From positions 1 to 64,000 of the forward strand of contig NZ_BCQE01000001.1 in assembly GCF_001544275.1 (NCBI RefSeq): a DNA stretch of 64,000 bases. Direction: 5' to 3'. The position numbers and the translations under genes are program-made. Every line of letters begins with the position of its first letter. Within the stretch, counting starts at the first letter, position 1. The notes below the pieces were generated by a model. That model made no database searches. It worked only from the letters and a program-made list of their open reading frames with translations, and was not told the DNA's origin. This stretch comes from Enterococcus gallinarum NBRC 100675 (lineage in GTDB: Bacteria > Bacillota > Bacilli > Lactobacillales > Enterococcaceae). Below, piece by piece: positions 17,994-29,166 of the stretch.

Positions 17994-19046
17994 TTACACT
18001 CGAACTAGAGACTGTTCATGCAGCGATTCTGCGATTTGGATAGAGTTCCAGGCAGCACCTTTCAGCAAGTTGTCCGCTACCACCCAAAGGTGCAGACCAT
18101 TCGCTACATCTAAATCTTTTCGAATCCGACCGACGAAGGTCTCTGTCTTACCGACACTCGTCAGTGCTTGTGGATAAATCTGCTGACTTGGATCGTCTTG
18201 CAGAACTGCTCCGGGAGCTGCTTTGATCCACTCTTTGACTGCAGTCAATTCCGCAGGTTGTTTTGTTTCGATATAAATAGATTCTGAGTGCCCGCTAAAG
18301 ACTGGGATCCGAACACAAGTAGCCGCTACTTGGATCGCTGAGTCTTCCATGATCTTTTTGGTTTCATTAATCATTTTCCACTCTTCATAGGTGTAATCAT
18401 CTTCCGCAAAAACATCGATCTGCGGCAAGGCATTGAATGCGATGGGATAGTGTTTCTTGTCACCGCCCGCTGGCATGATCTCTGGTGCCAACTGATCAGC
18501 TGGTGTTCCTGACAAGTAAGCTTGAGATTCCCGTGTCAATTCTGCCATTGCCTTAGCACCGGCACCTGAAACAGCTTGATACGTCGAAACAATGATCCGC
18601 GATAAACCTGCGTGTTGCCGAATCGGTTCTAATGCCACCATCATCTGAATCGTTGAACAATTTGGGTTTGCGATAATCCCTTGGTGTTTTGCTAAAGCAT
18701 GAGCATTTACTTCGGGAACCACTAAAGGGACATTCGGATCCATTCGGAAGTAGCTCGTATTGTCGATTACGACCGCACCGCTTTTAACCGCTTCTGGGGC
18801 AAATTGCTTGGAGATACTGCCGCCAGCACTAAATAAAGCCAAATCTACTCCAATAAATGAGGTCGTAGTTAATTCTTGAATGACCAAAGTGGCTCCTTTG
18901 AAGACACAGGTTTTCCCAGCTGATCGCTTTGAAGCCAATAGAATCAATTCCTTGATCGGCAATGTAGTCTTTTCTAACATCTCAATCATTTTTGTTCCAA
19001 CTGCGCCAGTCGCACCAACAACAGCTACCCGGTACCCTCTATCCAT
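17994..19046 (-). CDS. asd: aspartate-semialdehyde dehydrogenase
   Basis: Reduces aspartyl phosphate to aspartate semialdehyde for lysine, threonine and methionine synthesis. The NADP loop GATGAVG (11-17) and the active-site NPNCSTIQ (Cys130) are present, as is the C-terminal GHSESIYIE with the catalytic His. The frame is open 18 codons further, but GGAG 7 nt before the ATG at 19046 supports the 350-residue form. It feeds DapA from the DAP locus 9 kb away. No lysine riboswitch is apparent upstream. Confidence 0.95.
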   Translation of the reverse strand: MDRGYRVAVVGATGAVGTKMIEMLEKTTLPIKELILLASKRSAGKTCVFKGATLVIQELTTTSFIGVDLALFSAGGSISKQFAPEAVKSGAVVIDNTSYFRMDPNVPLVVPEVNAHALAKHQGIIANPNCSTIQMMVALEPIRQHAGLSRIIVSTYQAVSGAGAKAMAELTRESQAYLSGTPADQLAPEIMPAGGDKKHYPIAFNALPQIDVFAEDDYTYEEWKMINETKKIMEDSAIQVAATCVRIPVFSGHSESIYIETKQPAELTAVKEWIKAAPGAVLQDDPSQQIYPQALTSVGKTETFVGRIRKDLDVANGLHLWVVADNLLKGAAWNSIQIAESLHEQSLVRV

Positions 19047-19208
19047 TTGATCACTCCTCGAATAAAAATACATTTTTACTAGTTTATCATATTTAAGCAA
19101 AAAGAAAAGATCTTACATAAGCATTCTCAGAAAGAAAAAGAAAAAATCTGAAAATTCCCTCTTCTTTCGCTTTTTTTCAAAAAAGGGTTATTTTTCGACT
19201 GTTATTAT

Positions 19209-19238
19209 TTGTCACATCTACGGGTTATAGGCTATAAT
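19209..19238 (+). promoter_or_regulatory. sigma-A promoter for a small RNA candidate
   Basis: TTGTCA (19209-19214), an 18-nt spacer and a perfect TATAAT (19233-19238) on the + strand. No ORF follows within about 110 nt before a terminator, so the promoter seems to serve a non-coding transcript. Confidence 0.65.
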
Positions 19239-19244
19239 ATTAGT

Positions 19245-19352
19245 AGAAAGAATTTTGGGGAAGATTCTTTCCAACGTGCATGGGGAAATAAAACCCAATC
19301 AGCCTAAATGAGGCAAGACCTGTTTTAACAGATCTTGCCTCATTTTATTTTT
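19245..19352 (+). ncRNA. candidate small RNA of about 105 nt between asd and the GH13 gene
   Basis: A consensus promoter is followed by a 5' hairpin (GAAAGAAT/ATTCTTTC near 19247-19272), a G-rich loop, a single-stranded stretch with a CCCAAT segment, and a strong intrinsic terminator: AAATGAGGCAAGA (19306-19318) pairs with TCTTGCCTCATTT (19332-19344) and continues with CTGTT/AACAG, then a U-rich tail TATTTTTTAATT. The loop UUUUGGGG could pair with CCCAA downstream. I do not recognise a known RNA family. The hairpin may at the same time help terminate the convergent GH13 gene. Confidence 0.55.
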
Positions 19353-21136
19353 TAATTATTGCTGATTTCATTGTTGATTTTTGCAATGACAAATCCTTTA
19401 TTATCAATGATCATTGTCTCATCTTCGATCTGCATAAACTGATCTAATAAAATTTCCTCTGGGCAAGACAATGTGAGTTGGTCTTCCCCGGTATTAAAGA
19501 TTCCAATGATTCGTTGCGCACCTAATTCCCGCTCAAAAATGATCAATCCTTCTTCTTCAGAAATCACGTTCCAATTCAAAGAGCCCTCTGAAAGGATTTT
19601 TTGATGACTCTTGCGCAAATGAATCAAATCAGTTGTGAAGCGCAACAAATCGCGGTCTTGTTTTTCTTCTTCCCAAACCATACATTTCCGGCAATCCGGA
19701 TCCATATCCCCGGTCAAGCCGATTTCATCGCCATAATACAGGCAGGGAACCCCTTGCTGCAAGTAGGTAAAAGCCATCACCTGCCGCATCAGGTCCTTAT
19801 CGCCTCGTGCCAATGTCAATAGACGCGGCGTATCGTGAGAATCCAAAATATTGAATTGGACTTGATTTGTCTGGTCCCGATAAAGCATCAATTGATTATT
19901 TAGTTCCGAGACCATCTTTGTCATTGATATTTCGCCTTTGACGAAGTATTCAATGATTGCATCTGTAAAAGCATAGTTCATGACTGCATGGAATTCGTCC
20001 CCTTGGAGCCATCTTTGAGAAGAATGCCATATCTCTCCTAAAATATAAAAATCGTCTTTGGCTTCATCACAGACCTGACGAAATTTCTTCCAGAAATTAT
20101 GGCTCACCTCATTGGCTACATCCAAGCGCCAAGCATCGATATCAAATTCTTCGATCCAGTAACGAGCAATTTTCAGGAGATAGTCTTGAACATCCGGATT
20201 CTCTGTATTCAGCTTCGGCATATGCGGGGTAAATGCAAACACATCATACGTGATATCATAAGCATCTTCAAAATCTTCGCCTTCTTTATAATTGACAGGG
20301 AATTCATTGATATGGAACCAATCGGCAAAGGGAGAATCTGCACCATTCTTAATGACATCGAGCCATTGGTGGGAAGTATCTCCTATGTGATTGAAAACTG
20401 CGTCAAGCATGACCTTGATTCCTCGTTTATGACATTCCTCCACCAACCGTTTAAAGGTCTCGTTATCCCCAAATGCCGGATCAATCGCTAAATAGTCGAT
20501 GGTATCGTATTTGTGGTTGGAGTAGGCTTCAAAAATCGGACAGAAATATATCCCATTGATCCCTAGCGAAACGAGATAATCCAGATGGTCGATCACACCT
20601 TGTAAATCTCCACCAAAAAAATCTTGCCGATCAGGATTTTTGGACCCCCAGGGCAATGTGCCTTCAGGATCATTCGATGGATCGCCATTGGCAAAGCGCT
20701 CCGGAAAAATTTGATACCAGACGGTTTCTTTGACCCATTCCGGCACTTTGAACCGATCCGCTTCTTGAAAGTAAGGCATCCGGAAATAATTGTTGTTCAT
20801 TTCTAAGTATTGCTCTTCAAAAGGATAGACCCCATGATCCCCATAAAAAACATGGAGACCGTCAAAACTTTCAATTGAGAAGCCGTAAGACAATCGGCGA
20901 AATTCTGCACTTACAGTCACTTGCCAATAATCATGCAAGTCCGTAGACAAGATTTTATCCATTTCGATCCTTCGTTGGTACCAAGCTTCTTTGTATAAGG
21001 TATACGGATCCCCGCATAATAATTGCACGTGACGCACATCTTGACGAGCTGTGCGCAGCCGAATGTGCATTTTGTCTTTTTCAAATAAATAAGCAAATTC
21101 ACTTTCTGGACGATGATAAATAGCAGTAGTATTCAT
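19352..21136 (-). CDS. GH13 alpha-glycosidase, neopullulanase/cyclomaltodextrinase type
   Basis: Cytoplasmic hydrolysis of maltodextrins, cyclodextrins or pullulan. The N-terminal 120 residues look like the CBM34 domain of the neopullulanase subfamily; the barrel shows DAVFNHIGD, the nucleophile in WRLDVANE (Asp339), the acid in GEIWH (Glu368) and the stabiliser in DSHDTPR (Asp435). At 594 residues it has the usual length. No signal peptide is present. AAAGGAG lies 6 nt before the ATG. It is a single-gene unit preceded by a promoter with two LacI-type operators, so maltose-type induction is likely. Confidence 0.92.
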   Translation of the reverse strand: MNTTAIYHRPESEFAYLFEKDKMHIRLRTARQDVRHVQLLCGDPYTLYKEAWYQRRIEMDKILSTDLHDYWQVTVSAEFRRLSYGFSIESFDGLHVFYGDHGVYPFEEQYLEMNNNYFRMPYFQEADRFKVPEWVKETVWYQIFPERFANGDPSNDPEGTLPWGSKNPDRQDFFGGDLQGVIDHLDYLVSLGINGIYFCPIFEAYSNHKYDTIDYLAIDPAFGDNETFKRLVEECHKRGIKVMLDAVFNHIGDTSHQWLDVIKNGADSPFADWFHINEFPVNYKEGEDFEDAYDITYDVFAFTPHMPKLNTENPDVQDYLLKIARYWIEEFDIDAWRLDVANEVSHNFWKKFRQVCDEAKDDFYILGEIWHSSQRWLQGDEFHAVMNYAFTDAIIEYFVKGEISMTKMVSELNNQLMLYRDQTNQVQFNILDSHDTPRLLTLARGDKDLMRQVMAFTYLQQGVPCLYYGDEIGLTGDMDPDCRKCMVWEEEKQDRDLLRFTTDLIHLRKSHQKILSEGSLNWNVISEEEGLIIFERELGAQRIIGIFNTGEDQLTLSCPEEILLDQFMQIEDETMIIDNKGFVIAKINNEISNN

Positions 21137-21204
21137 AGCAGACTCCTTTAATTATTTGTTGCCTCTATTTTCCCACACACAAGAAGAGAATACAAGCAAA
21201 ATAT

Positions 21205-21216
21205 GCAATCGATTGC
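21205..21216. promoter_or_regulatory. LacI-family operator O2 of the GH13 gene
   Basis: The perfect palindrome GCAATCGATTGC, with the central CG typical of LacI/GalR (MalR-like) operators, lies downstream of the GH13 promoter and 69 nt before its start codon. Confidence 0.6.
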
Positions 21217-21247
21217 TTTATCCTCTTCTTTTTACAAAAGGGCGAGA

Positions 21248-21276
21248 AATATAATAGAAACATCAAATAACACAAA
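21248..21276 (-). promoter_or_regulatory. promoter of the GH13 gene
   Basis: On the minus strand TTTGTG (21276-21271) and TATATT (21253-21248) are separated by 17 nt. Operators lie just upstream and about 32 nt downstream. Confidence 0.5.
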
Positions 21277-21280
21277 CGAA

Positions 21281-21292
21281 GCAATCGTTTGC
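21281..21292. promoter_or_regulatory. LacI-family operator O1 of the GH13 gene
   Basis: GCAATCGTTTGC, reading GCAAACGATTGC on the gene's strand, abuts the -35 box. Its centre is 76 bp from that of O2, a spacing compatible with looping by a tetramer or cooperative dimers. Confidence 0.6.
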
Positions 21293-21310
21293 ATTGCTAT
21301 AAATTGGGGA

Positions 21311-21796
21311 TCATTTACTTGGTTTAGAATTGTTCGAGCAAGCGTGTTCTTTTAAAATGTCATACTTCCGCAACAAACCAATCACTGTAGTCAGCGCCTG
21401 ATAAAGCTCTGTAAAATCCGAAGGGCGCATTGCCGAAACCTTCTCATTCAAGCGATCCTCAATTTGTTGTTTTTTGCGACTAAACAATTCTCTTCCCGCT
21501 TCACACATAAAGACATTGACGCTGCGCCGATTCGTTTCATTGGTTTTGCGAATGACAAACCCAGCTTTTTCCAATCCAGCAATCGAACGACTAATCTGGA
21601 CCTTCGATGTGCCGATTTGTCTTGCTAATTCCGACATCGTCATCCCTTCATTAGCTGCGATGATAACCAATTCAAGTATTTCCATCTTTGTCAATTTTAA
21701 ATCTTCAAACCCAACTTCTTCAAACAAAAGGTTTCCCAGTAGTGAGAAAACTTCTGCAAATACTGATATATCAAACTTCTCTATCGCTTTTGTCAT
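21311..21796 (-). CDS. MarR-family transcriptional regulator
   Basis: A 161-residue winged-HTH protein: recognition region MTMSELARQIGTSKVQISRSIAGLEKAG (given here as positions about 53-80), the wing with R-x-NETNRRSVNV, and flanking dimerisation helices. It is divergent from the ABC transporter gene, with 138 nt between start codons, and probably controls it. The ligand is unknown. GAGGGAG lies just before the ATG. Confidence 0.86.
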   Translation of the reverse strand: MTKAIEKFDISVFAEVFSLLGNLLFEEVGFEDLKLTKMEILELVIIAANEGMTMSELARQIGTSKVQISRSIAGLEKAGFVIRKTNETNRRSVNVFMCEAGRELFSRKKQQIEDRLNEKVSAMRPSDFTELYQALTTVIGLLRKYDILKEHACSNNSKPSK

Positions 21797-21843
21797 TTTC
21801 TCCCTCTTTTCTTCTCTATAGTTTAGTATAAGAACTTCTGCAA

Positions 21844-21859
21844 AACAATAACGATTGTT
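21844..21859. promoter_or_regulatory. candidate MarR operator
   Basis: AACAATAACGATTGTT is a 6-bp inverted repeat with a 4-nt spacer in the middle of the divergent MarR/ABC intergenic region; TATGAT at 21876-21881 is a likely -10 of the ABC gene. Size and place suit a MarR dimer site. Confidence 0.45.
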
Positions 21860-21934
21860 GATTTTTGTTAACTGTTATGATAGCTTTTAAACAGGATGAA
21901 AAAAACATGAAAATGGCAAGAAAAGAGTGACAGC

Positions 21935-24277
21935 ATGCTAGAATTAAAAGATATCAAGAAGTATTATAAAGTAGGATCAAGTACCACCAAAGCATTGGAC
22001 GGTGTCTCGGTTGCTTTCCGAAAACAAGAGTTTGTAGCCATTTTGGGACCAAGCGGCTCTGGAAAAACCACCATGCTAAATGTGATCGGTGGATTAGACA
22101 ACTACGACTCTGGAGACATGGTCATTAATGGAAAATCGACCAAATCTTTCAAGGACCGTGATTGGGATGCCTATCGGAACAATTCGATCGGTTTTGTGTT
22201 CCAAAGTTACAATTTAATCAGTCATTTGGGGATTATTGATAACGTTGAGCTAGGAATGACACTAAGCGGTGTTTCAAAAGAAGTCAAACGAGCGAAAGCC
22301 GAAGATGCGCTGACACGGGTTGGTCTTGCGGACCATATGCACAAAAAGCCAAATCAACTTTCTGGTGGGCAAATGCAGCGGGTAGCGATTGCCCGAGCAT
22401 TAGCCAACGACCCAGATATTCTGCTTTGTGATGAACCGACGGGTGCGTTGGATTCAGAGACTAGCGTCCAAATCATGAAGCTGATCCAAGAGCTTTCCAA
22501 TGAAAAGCTCGTAATCATGGTTACCCATAACCCGGAACTAGCGAATCAGTATGCGGATCGAATCATTGAGTTCAAGGATGGTCGAATCTTAAAAGATTCT
22601 AACCCGCATATTGAAGAACAAAAGAAAGATCAATTTGAATTAAAGCACACGAAGATGAGTTTCCTCACTGCATTGCGTCTTTCTTTCAATAATATCCGGA
22701 CAAAAAAAGGCAGAACTTTCTTAACGGCATTTGCTTCAAGCATTGGGATCATCGGCATTGCCATCGTCTTGTCTTTATCGACCGGATTCCAAAAGCAAAT
22801 CGATAATACACAGTCTGAAACATTGGCCCGTTTCCCGATCACGATCTCTAAAGTAACGACGGAACAAGACCCTTCTGCAATCAGTACTCGTACTAAAGAA
22901 GAGAATTTCCCGTCCACTAAAGAAGTGACCGCAAAACTGAGTGACGCTGACCGGGCAACCCATATCAATAATATTGATCAGGACTTTCTTGACTATCTCA
23001 ATAAAATTGATCCTGAGTTAAGCAACAACATTGGCTACACTCGTTCGACTTCGTTGAACTTACTGCGTAAGGTCGATGATAAAGTAGAACAAGTCAGCTT
23101 TTCAAATGCTTCAGCTGATAACGAGCAGACAAATGCCATGATGTCCGCAATGAGTGCTTCGACGGGAATCGGCGTTTCAACCTTCCCAGAACAACTATCT
23201 GAGGAAAACGGCAACTTCCTGAAAGACAACTATGATTTGCTGCAGGGAGAATATCCTGCATCAGCAAATGACGTTGTACTGATCGTTGACGAGAACAACG
23301 TGACGAACGTCAACGCATTGATCAACTTAGGATTTGATATCAAAGACGGCGATAAAGTGTCTTTCGATGATATCGTAGGAACAACAGTCAAGTTGGCACT
23401 TAACGATGCCTTTTATACTGAATTGCCAACTGGGAACTTTATCCCAAATCAAGATTTAACAGCTGTTTATGACAACAGTGCAAATAAAGAATTAAAAATC
23501 AGCGGGATTTTACGTATCAAAGAAAAATCTACGATGAATTTGCTTTCTACCGGGATCGCTTATAGCGATGCATTAGCCCAAGAAGTTATCAAAGAAAACA
23601 AAAACTCGGCAATCGTCAAAGCCCAAAAAGACAGTGATATCAATGTTATGACCAACGAAAAAATCGATGCTAGCACGCGCGATTCTCTAATCGATTACTT
23701 AGGTGGCAGCGACTTGCCAAACAGTATTATGATCTATCCAAATGATTTTAGTTCCAAAGAAAAAATCTTGGACTATCTTGATGCTTACAACAAAGGCAAA
23801 GATCGTAAAGATCAAATCGTTTATTCTGATTTAGCTGGAACCATGACGCAATTGACCGGCGGCTTGATGGATGCCATCACTTATGTTCTGATTGCTTTTG
23901 CCGCTATCTCATTAGTGACGAGCATGATTATGATCGGTATCATCACCTATACTTCAGTTTTGGAACGTACGAAAGAAATCGGTGTTCTAAAAGCGTTAGG
24001 TGCACGTAAAAAAGATATCACTCGTGTCTTCGATGCTGAAACATGTATCCTCGGGATTGCTTCAGGTGCATTAGGTGTCTTGATTGCTTGGTTAGCTACT
24101 TTCCCAATCAACGCAGTCTTATACAATATGACCGAGTTGGAAAATGTTGCACAACTGAATCCAGTCCATGGATTGATCTTAATTCTGGTCAGCACGATCC
24201 TAACCATGATCGGCGGCCATATCCCAGCACGGATGGCAGCGAAAAAAGATGCTGCGATCGCTTTGCGGGCAGATTAA
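21935..24277 (+). CDS. ABC transporter, fused ATPase and MacB/FtsX-type permease
   Basis: A 780-residue fusion. The N-terminal ATPase has Walker A GPSGSGKT (38-45), signature LSGGQ (142-146) and Walker B DEPTGALD (166-173). A first membrane helix near residue 270 is followed by a large extracytoplasmic region (about 290-640) and three C-terminal FtsX-type helices with [11 protein letters not shown]. This is the MacB/LolD-like type VII ABC family, which exports or removes peptides or signals rather than pumping drugs directly. The divergent MarR gene suggests response to an inhibitor. It is transcribed alone; its terminator hairpin is split by an IS. Confidence 0.9.
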   Translation: MLELKDIKKYYKVGSSTTKALDGVSVAFRKQEFVAILGPSGSGKTTMLNVIGGLDNYDSGDMVINGKSTKSFKDRDWDAYRNNSIGFVFQSYNLISHLGIIDNVELGMTLSGVSKEVKRAKAEDALTRVGLADHMHKKPNQLSGGQMQRVAIARALANDPDILLCDEPTGALDSETSVQIMKLIQELSNEKLVIMVTHNPELANQYADRIIEFKDGRILKDSNPHIEEQKKDQFELKHTKMSFLTALRLSFNNIRTKKGRTFLTAFASSIGIIGIAIVLSLSTGFQKQIDNTQSETLARFPITISKVTTEQDPSAISTRTKEENFPSTKEVTAKLSDADRATHINNIDQDFLDYLNKIDPELSNNIGYTRSTSLNLLRKVDDKVEQVSFSNASADNEQTNAMMSAMSASTGIGVSTFPEQLSEENGNFLKDNYDLLQGEYPASANDVVLIVDENNVTNVNALINLGFDIKDGDKVSFDDIVGTTVKLALNDAFYTELPTGNFIPNQDLTAVYDNSANKELKISGILRIKEKSTMNLLSTGIAYSDALAQEVIKENKNSAIVKAQKDSDINVMTNEKIDASTRDSLIDYLGGSDLPNSIMIYPNDFSSKEKILDYLDAYNKGKDRKDQIVYSDLAGTMTQLTGGLMDAITYVLIAFAAISLVTSMIMIGIITYTSVLERTKEIGVLKALGARKKDITRVFDAETCILGIASGALGVLIAWLATFPINAVLYNMTELENVAQLNPVHGLILILVSTILTMIGGHIPARMAAKKDAAIALRAD

Positions 24278-24339
24278 TTCTTTCTAACTAGTCACAGCTA
24301 AAGAGAGCATTGCAGCTGTCAGTTAATGGTGCTCTCAAT

Positions 24340-24364
24340 AAAACAAAAAGTACTCGAAAAGTCA
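24340..24364. terminator. left half of a bidirectional terminator split by IS copy 1
   Basis: The left arm at 24340-24360 is the exact reverse complement of 25919-25939, on the other side of the IS. Rejoined with the GTCA loop, they form a 21-bp hairpin that is A-rich and U-rich at both ends, a shared terminator of the convergent ABC and GH1 genes. Confidence 0.8.
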
Positions 24365-24424
24365 TTTTGAAGCGACCCCCAAAAGTTAGACCAAAAAATC
24401 TAACTTTTGGGGGTCGTTATTTGT

Positions 24425-24991
24425 ATGGCAAAATATCCTTTTGAATTAAAACTAAAAATCGTTAAAGAATATCTTAGTGGCGTGGGCGGATATCGGTATC
24501 TTGCCAACAAATACGGTATTTCAAGCAAGTCTCAAGTAAGTAATTGGGTGAATGTCTATCGTGAATACGGAGAGGAAGGTCTATTGAGAAAGCATCAAAA
24601 TCAGAAATATTCTGTTCAATTTAAGTTAAATGCGCTAGAGTTATATCAAACAAGTGAGATGTCCTATCGAGAAGTTGCTAGCACTTTAGAAATGAACAAC
24701 CCTGCGCTTATTGCCAATTGGATGCGTAATTTCAGAGAAGCAGGTATTGAGGGGCTCTCAAAAGAGAAAGGGCGACCACTTACTTTGACTAGAAAAAAAG
24801 AAAACAAAAAAGAAAATACAACAACTGAAGAACGCGATCGTATCAAGGCATTAGAAAAGCAAGTCCGATCCCTTCAAATTGAGAATGCCTTTTTAAAAGA
24901 GTTGAGGAAGCTGCGAAAACAGGAAGCCCAGCAAAGACGCAAGAATCAATCGCACGAATCATCGCCAGCCTCCGAGGATCATTCAAACTAG
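24425..24991 (+). CDS. IS3-family transposase OrfA (copy 1)
   Basis: A 188-residue protein with two helix-turn-helix units (about residues 5-50 and 60-105), as in the IS150 group, and a C-terminal leucine-zipper/coiled-coil region (about 135-165) for multimerisation. The ATG at 24425 lies 9 nt after GGGGGT, which is in the 3' arm of the left-end hairpin. At TTTAAAA (24892-24898) the reading frame meets a classical U UUA AAA slippery heptamer leading into OrfB. Confidence 0.88.
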   Translation: MAKYPFELKLKIVKEYLSGVGGYRYLANKYGISSKSQVSNWVNVYREYGEEGLLRKHQNQKYSVQFKLNALELYQTSEMSYREVASTLEMNNPALIANWMRNFREAGIEGLSKEKGRPLTLTRKKENKKENTTTEERDRIKALEKQVRSLQIENAFLKELRKLRKQEAQQRRKNQSHESSPASEDHSN

Positions 24992-25836
24992 TTGAGCTTC
25001 TTGAAACATTGAAATTTCCTAAAGCAACCTATATGTATTGGCAGAAACGGTTTGGCAGACCAAACCCAGACCAAGAAATTGAAGAAAAAATGCTTGAAAT
25101 TCGCAAAGATCATAAAGATTACGGCTGTCTGCGACTAAAAAAAGAATTAGAGAATCAAGGGATTCATGTCAATAAAAAGAAGATTCAACGTCTGATAAAA
25201 AAACTAGGTATCGAAGTAAAGTCTTACACTCGAAAATCTCGACGGTACAATTCTTATCGTGGGAAGGTTGGCACTGTCGCCAAAAATCGTATTCATCGTC
25301 GGTTTTATACAAATATCTGTCACCAAAAAATTACAACTGATACCACAGAGTTTAAGTATTATGAAGTAGACACCACAGGTGTCGTTCGTCAGAAAAAGCT
25401 GTATTTAGATCCTTTCATGGATTTCTACAATAGTGAAATTCTATCTTATCGGATTTCTGAAAAACCAAACGCACTAGCCATAATGAAAGGATTAGAAGAA
25501 GTAATCCAGATGACAAATGATTGTCCATTTCGTAGAACCTTCCATTCAGATCAAGGATGGGCCTATCAAATGAATGCTCATAAGAATAAATTGAAGCAGC
25601 ATAAAATCTTCCAGAGTATGTCTCGTAAAGGGAATTGTTTAGATAACTCACCTATGGAAAACTTCTTTGGTTTATTAAAGCAAGAGATTTTTCACGGAGA
25701 AGTCTATCGGAGTTTAGATGAATTGAAAACAAAAATTGACCAATATATCTATTATTACAACCATAAACGCATCAAAAAGAAATTAAATTGGCGAAGTCCG
25801 GTTCAGTTTCGAGAAGCTGTAAAAACAGCTGTCTAA
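24898..25836 (+). CDS. IS3-family transposase OrfB, made by -1 frameshifting (copy 1)
   Basis: An rve integrase-type catalytic domain of the DDE class: a first Asp in TTDTTEFKY, a second in TFHSDQGWAY, and Glu in SPMENFFGLLKQE with the K/R seven residues on. A HTH_21-type region (DYGCLRLKKEL) precedes it. The -1 frame is open from 24883 and has no good start codon before a TTG at 25009, so production as an OrfAB fusion by slippage at 24892-24898 is the likely route. The DDE triad is intact. Confidence 0.88.
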   Translation, partial: RVEEAAKTGSPAKTQESIARIIASLRGSFKLVELLETLKFPKATYMYWQKRFGRPNPDQEIEEKMLEIRKDHKDYGCLRLKKELENQGIHVNKKKIQRLIKKLGIEVKSYTRKSRRYNSYRGKVGTVAKNRIHRRFYTNICHQKITTDTTEFKYYEVDTTGVVRQKKLYLDPFMDFYNSEILSYRISEKPNALAIMKGLEEVIQMTNDCPFRRTFHSDQGWAYQMNAHKNKLKQHKIFQSMSRKGNCLDNSPMENFFGLLKQEIFHGEVYRSLDELKTKIDQYIYYYNHKRIKKKLNWRSPVQFREAVKTAV

Positions 25837-26088
25837 CAGTTAATCTTATCATACAAAAAAGGAGTGGATTTCTCCACTCCATAAAAGTCTAACTTTTTGG
25901 GGTCACTACAAAAAGTCATTTTCGAGTACTTTTTGTTTTATGCCTGCGATAAGCTCTTTTGTAACCTGAAAATCCGGGTTATAGAGGACTGCTCCTTTGA
26001 GTTTGTGGATGGTCTGCTTCCACTAAAAGAAAGCATTCAGCTAGAGCAGCCAGCACTTATCTTCTATTCTCTTTAACTCTCTTTAATC

Positions 26089-27883
<1,795 letters not shown>

Positions 27884-27911
27884 TCTAAGACCTTCTTTCA
27901 CAATTATCTTT

Positions 27912-29144
27912 CTATACTCTTTCAGTTGCTTCAGCAGCTTCTCTTTCGCATTCTTGTTTTTCATAGGCTTTAAAAAATGGATACCAAATCGCTGCCGCCA
28001 CGACAAAAACAATCAGCATTAGCAGAATGCCTGAAATTGTTCCGGTAGTTAGCCAAGTGGCAATCGGAAATGGACAGTACCACATTTGAAACATGACTGT
28101 TGGAATAGGTGCAAAAGCAATGACTTTCGTAAATAACCAGACAATTAATGGCAATATCAACCCTTGTAACCACATCGGGACCATCAATAGTGGATTCCAA
28201 GCAATACAGCCAAAAACAATCGGTTCATTGATATTAAAAATCGTCGGAGCAACCGAAGCCGTACCCAAGGCTTTTAATTTTTTTGATTTGGAGCGCATCA
28301 ACATAAAAACAAGAGGCATTGTACAGCCGATACCGCCAATCCATAGATAAGCAGAATAAATAGTTGGATCAGTTACTAAATTCATTGCCTTTCCGTCAAT
28401 ATTTGCTTGAATAGCAGTCAATAAAACTGGATTTAAAACAGGCGTTAATACCCATGTTGAAATTCCCAACGAATAGAGGAAACAAACAATCAACATCATC
28501 AATGAAAAGCCCCATGGCGTCTCAATCACACTTTGTAATGGCATAAAGATGGCTAGAACAGCATTGTAGACATCAAAGCCAAGAAGATCAACGAAGATCC
28601 ATCCGGTAAGGACAACAATACCGATTGGCAGCATAGCATCAAACCAAGAGCGGACAAAATCGGGAATCACCGATTCCTCACTGAAAAAAGAAAACTTTCC
28701 AAATAAATTCAACACCATACCAGCGAATAGTCCTGCAACAATTGCAATAAACATTCCCCCTGCACCAAGCGCACTATGACTAAAACCAGGTTCTCCGTCA
28801 GCAATGACTTGTGGAGAAATAATAATCAAAAATAAGATGATTCCAGACATTCCAGCATTGATTCTTTGCTTACGCAGTCTTTTTTTCTCCATCAAGTTGA
28901 AAGGAATCAGAAAAGATATGACGAGTGAGATCATCCCCATCGTCCATCCGTATGGTGTCCAGAAATTGGGTAAACTTGGAAAATAATCATTTAAAATTGC
29001 CAGCATACAAAAGACCGATCCTAAGAAAATTAATGGCAAAGCCTGCATGATTGAGTCTTTAAGAGTCACGATCCAAACGTTATGATTGATTTTATTCATT
29101 TTGGGCGTAAAGCTGTTTTCCAGCCAGTTAATTAAGGATTGCAT
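27912..29144 (-). CDS. PTS cellobiose-family EIIC permease
   Basis: A 410-residue membrane protein with about ten hydrophobic helices of the lactose/cellobiose IIC family; the conserved NINEPIVFG loop (about residues 292-300) binds the sugar. It imports and, with IIA and IIB, phosphorylates a beta-glucoside such as cellobiose, a lichenan oligomer or an aryl-glucoside. It follows IIB by 22 nt. Separate IIB, IIC and IIA genes followed by GH1 recall licBCAH. Confidence 0.93.
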   Translation of the reverse strand: MQSLINWLENSFTPKMNKINHNVWIVTLKDSIMQALPLIFLGSVFCMLAILNDYFPSLPNFWTPYGWTMGMISLVISFLIPFNLMEKKRLRKQRINAGMSGIILFLIIISPQVIADGEPGFSHSALGAGGMFIAIVAGLFAGMVLNLFGKFSFFSEESVIPDFVRSWFDAMLPIGIVVLTGWIFVDLLGFDVYNAVLAIFMPLQSVIETPWGFSLMMLIVCFLYSLGISTWVLTPVLNPVLLTAIQANIDGKAMNLVTDPTIYSAYLWIGGIGCTMPLVFMLMRSKSKKLKALGTASVAPTIFNINEPIVFGCIAWNPLLMVPMWLQGLILPLIVWLFTKVIAFAPIPTVMFQMWYCPFPIATWLTTGTISGILLMLIVFVVAAAIWYPFFKAYEKQECEREAAEATERV

Positions 29145-29166
29145 TTTATTCCCTCCATTCTGAAAG

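Larger units (their letters stand above)
24368..25910 (+). mobile_element. IS3-family (IS150-like) insertion sequence, copy 1
   Basis: 1543 bp. The ends were set by comparing the two copies in this window: the left end TGAAGCGACCCCCAAAAG and the reverse complement of the right end TGTAGTGACCCCAAAAAG form imperfect terminal inverted repeats with TG...CA ends. It encodes OrfA and an OrfB joined by a frameshift. A 17-bp hairpin lies directly inside the left end (24374-24390 with 24399-24415), and an 8-bp hairpin with an A run before it (25855-25880) inside the right end acts as a terminator for incoming minus-strand transcripts. AAAAGTCATTT flanks it on both sides. Confidence 0.92.

Noticed and set aside
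25009-25836. OrfB as an independently started protein
   Set aside because: The TTG start lacks a ribosome binding site and the frame is open upstream to a slippery heptamer, so the fusion by frameshifting is more likely.
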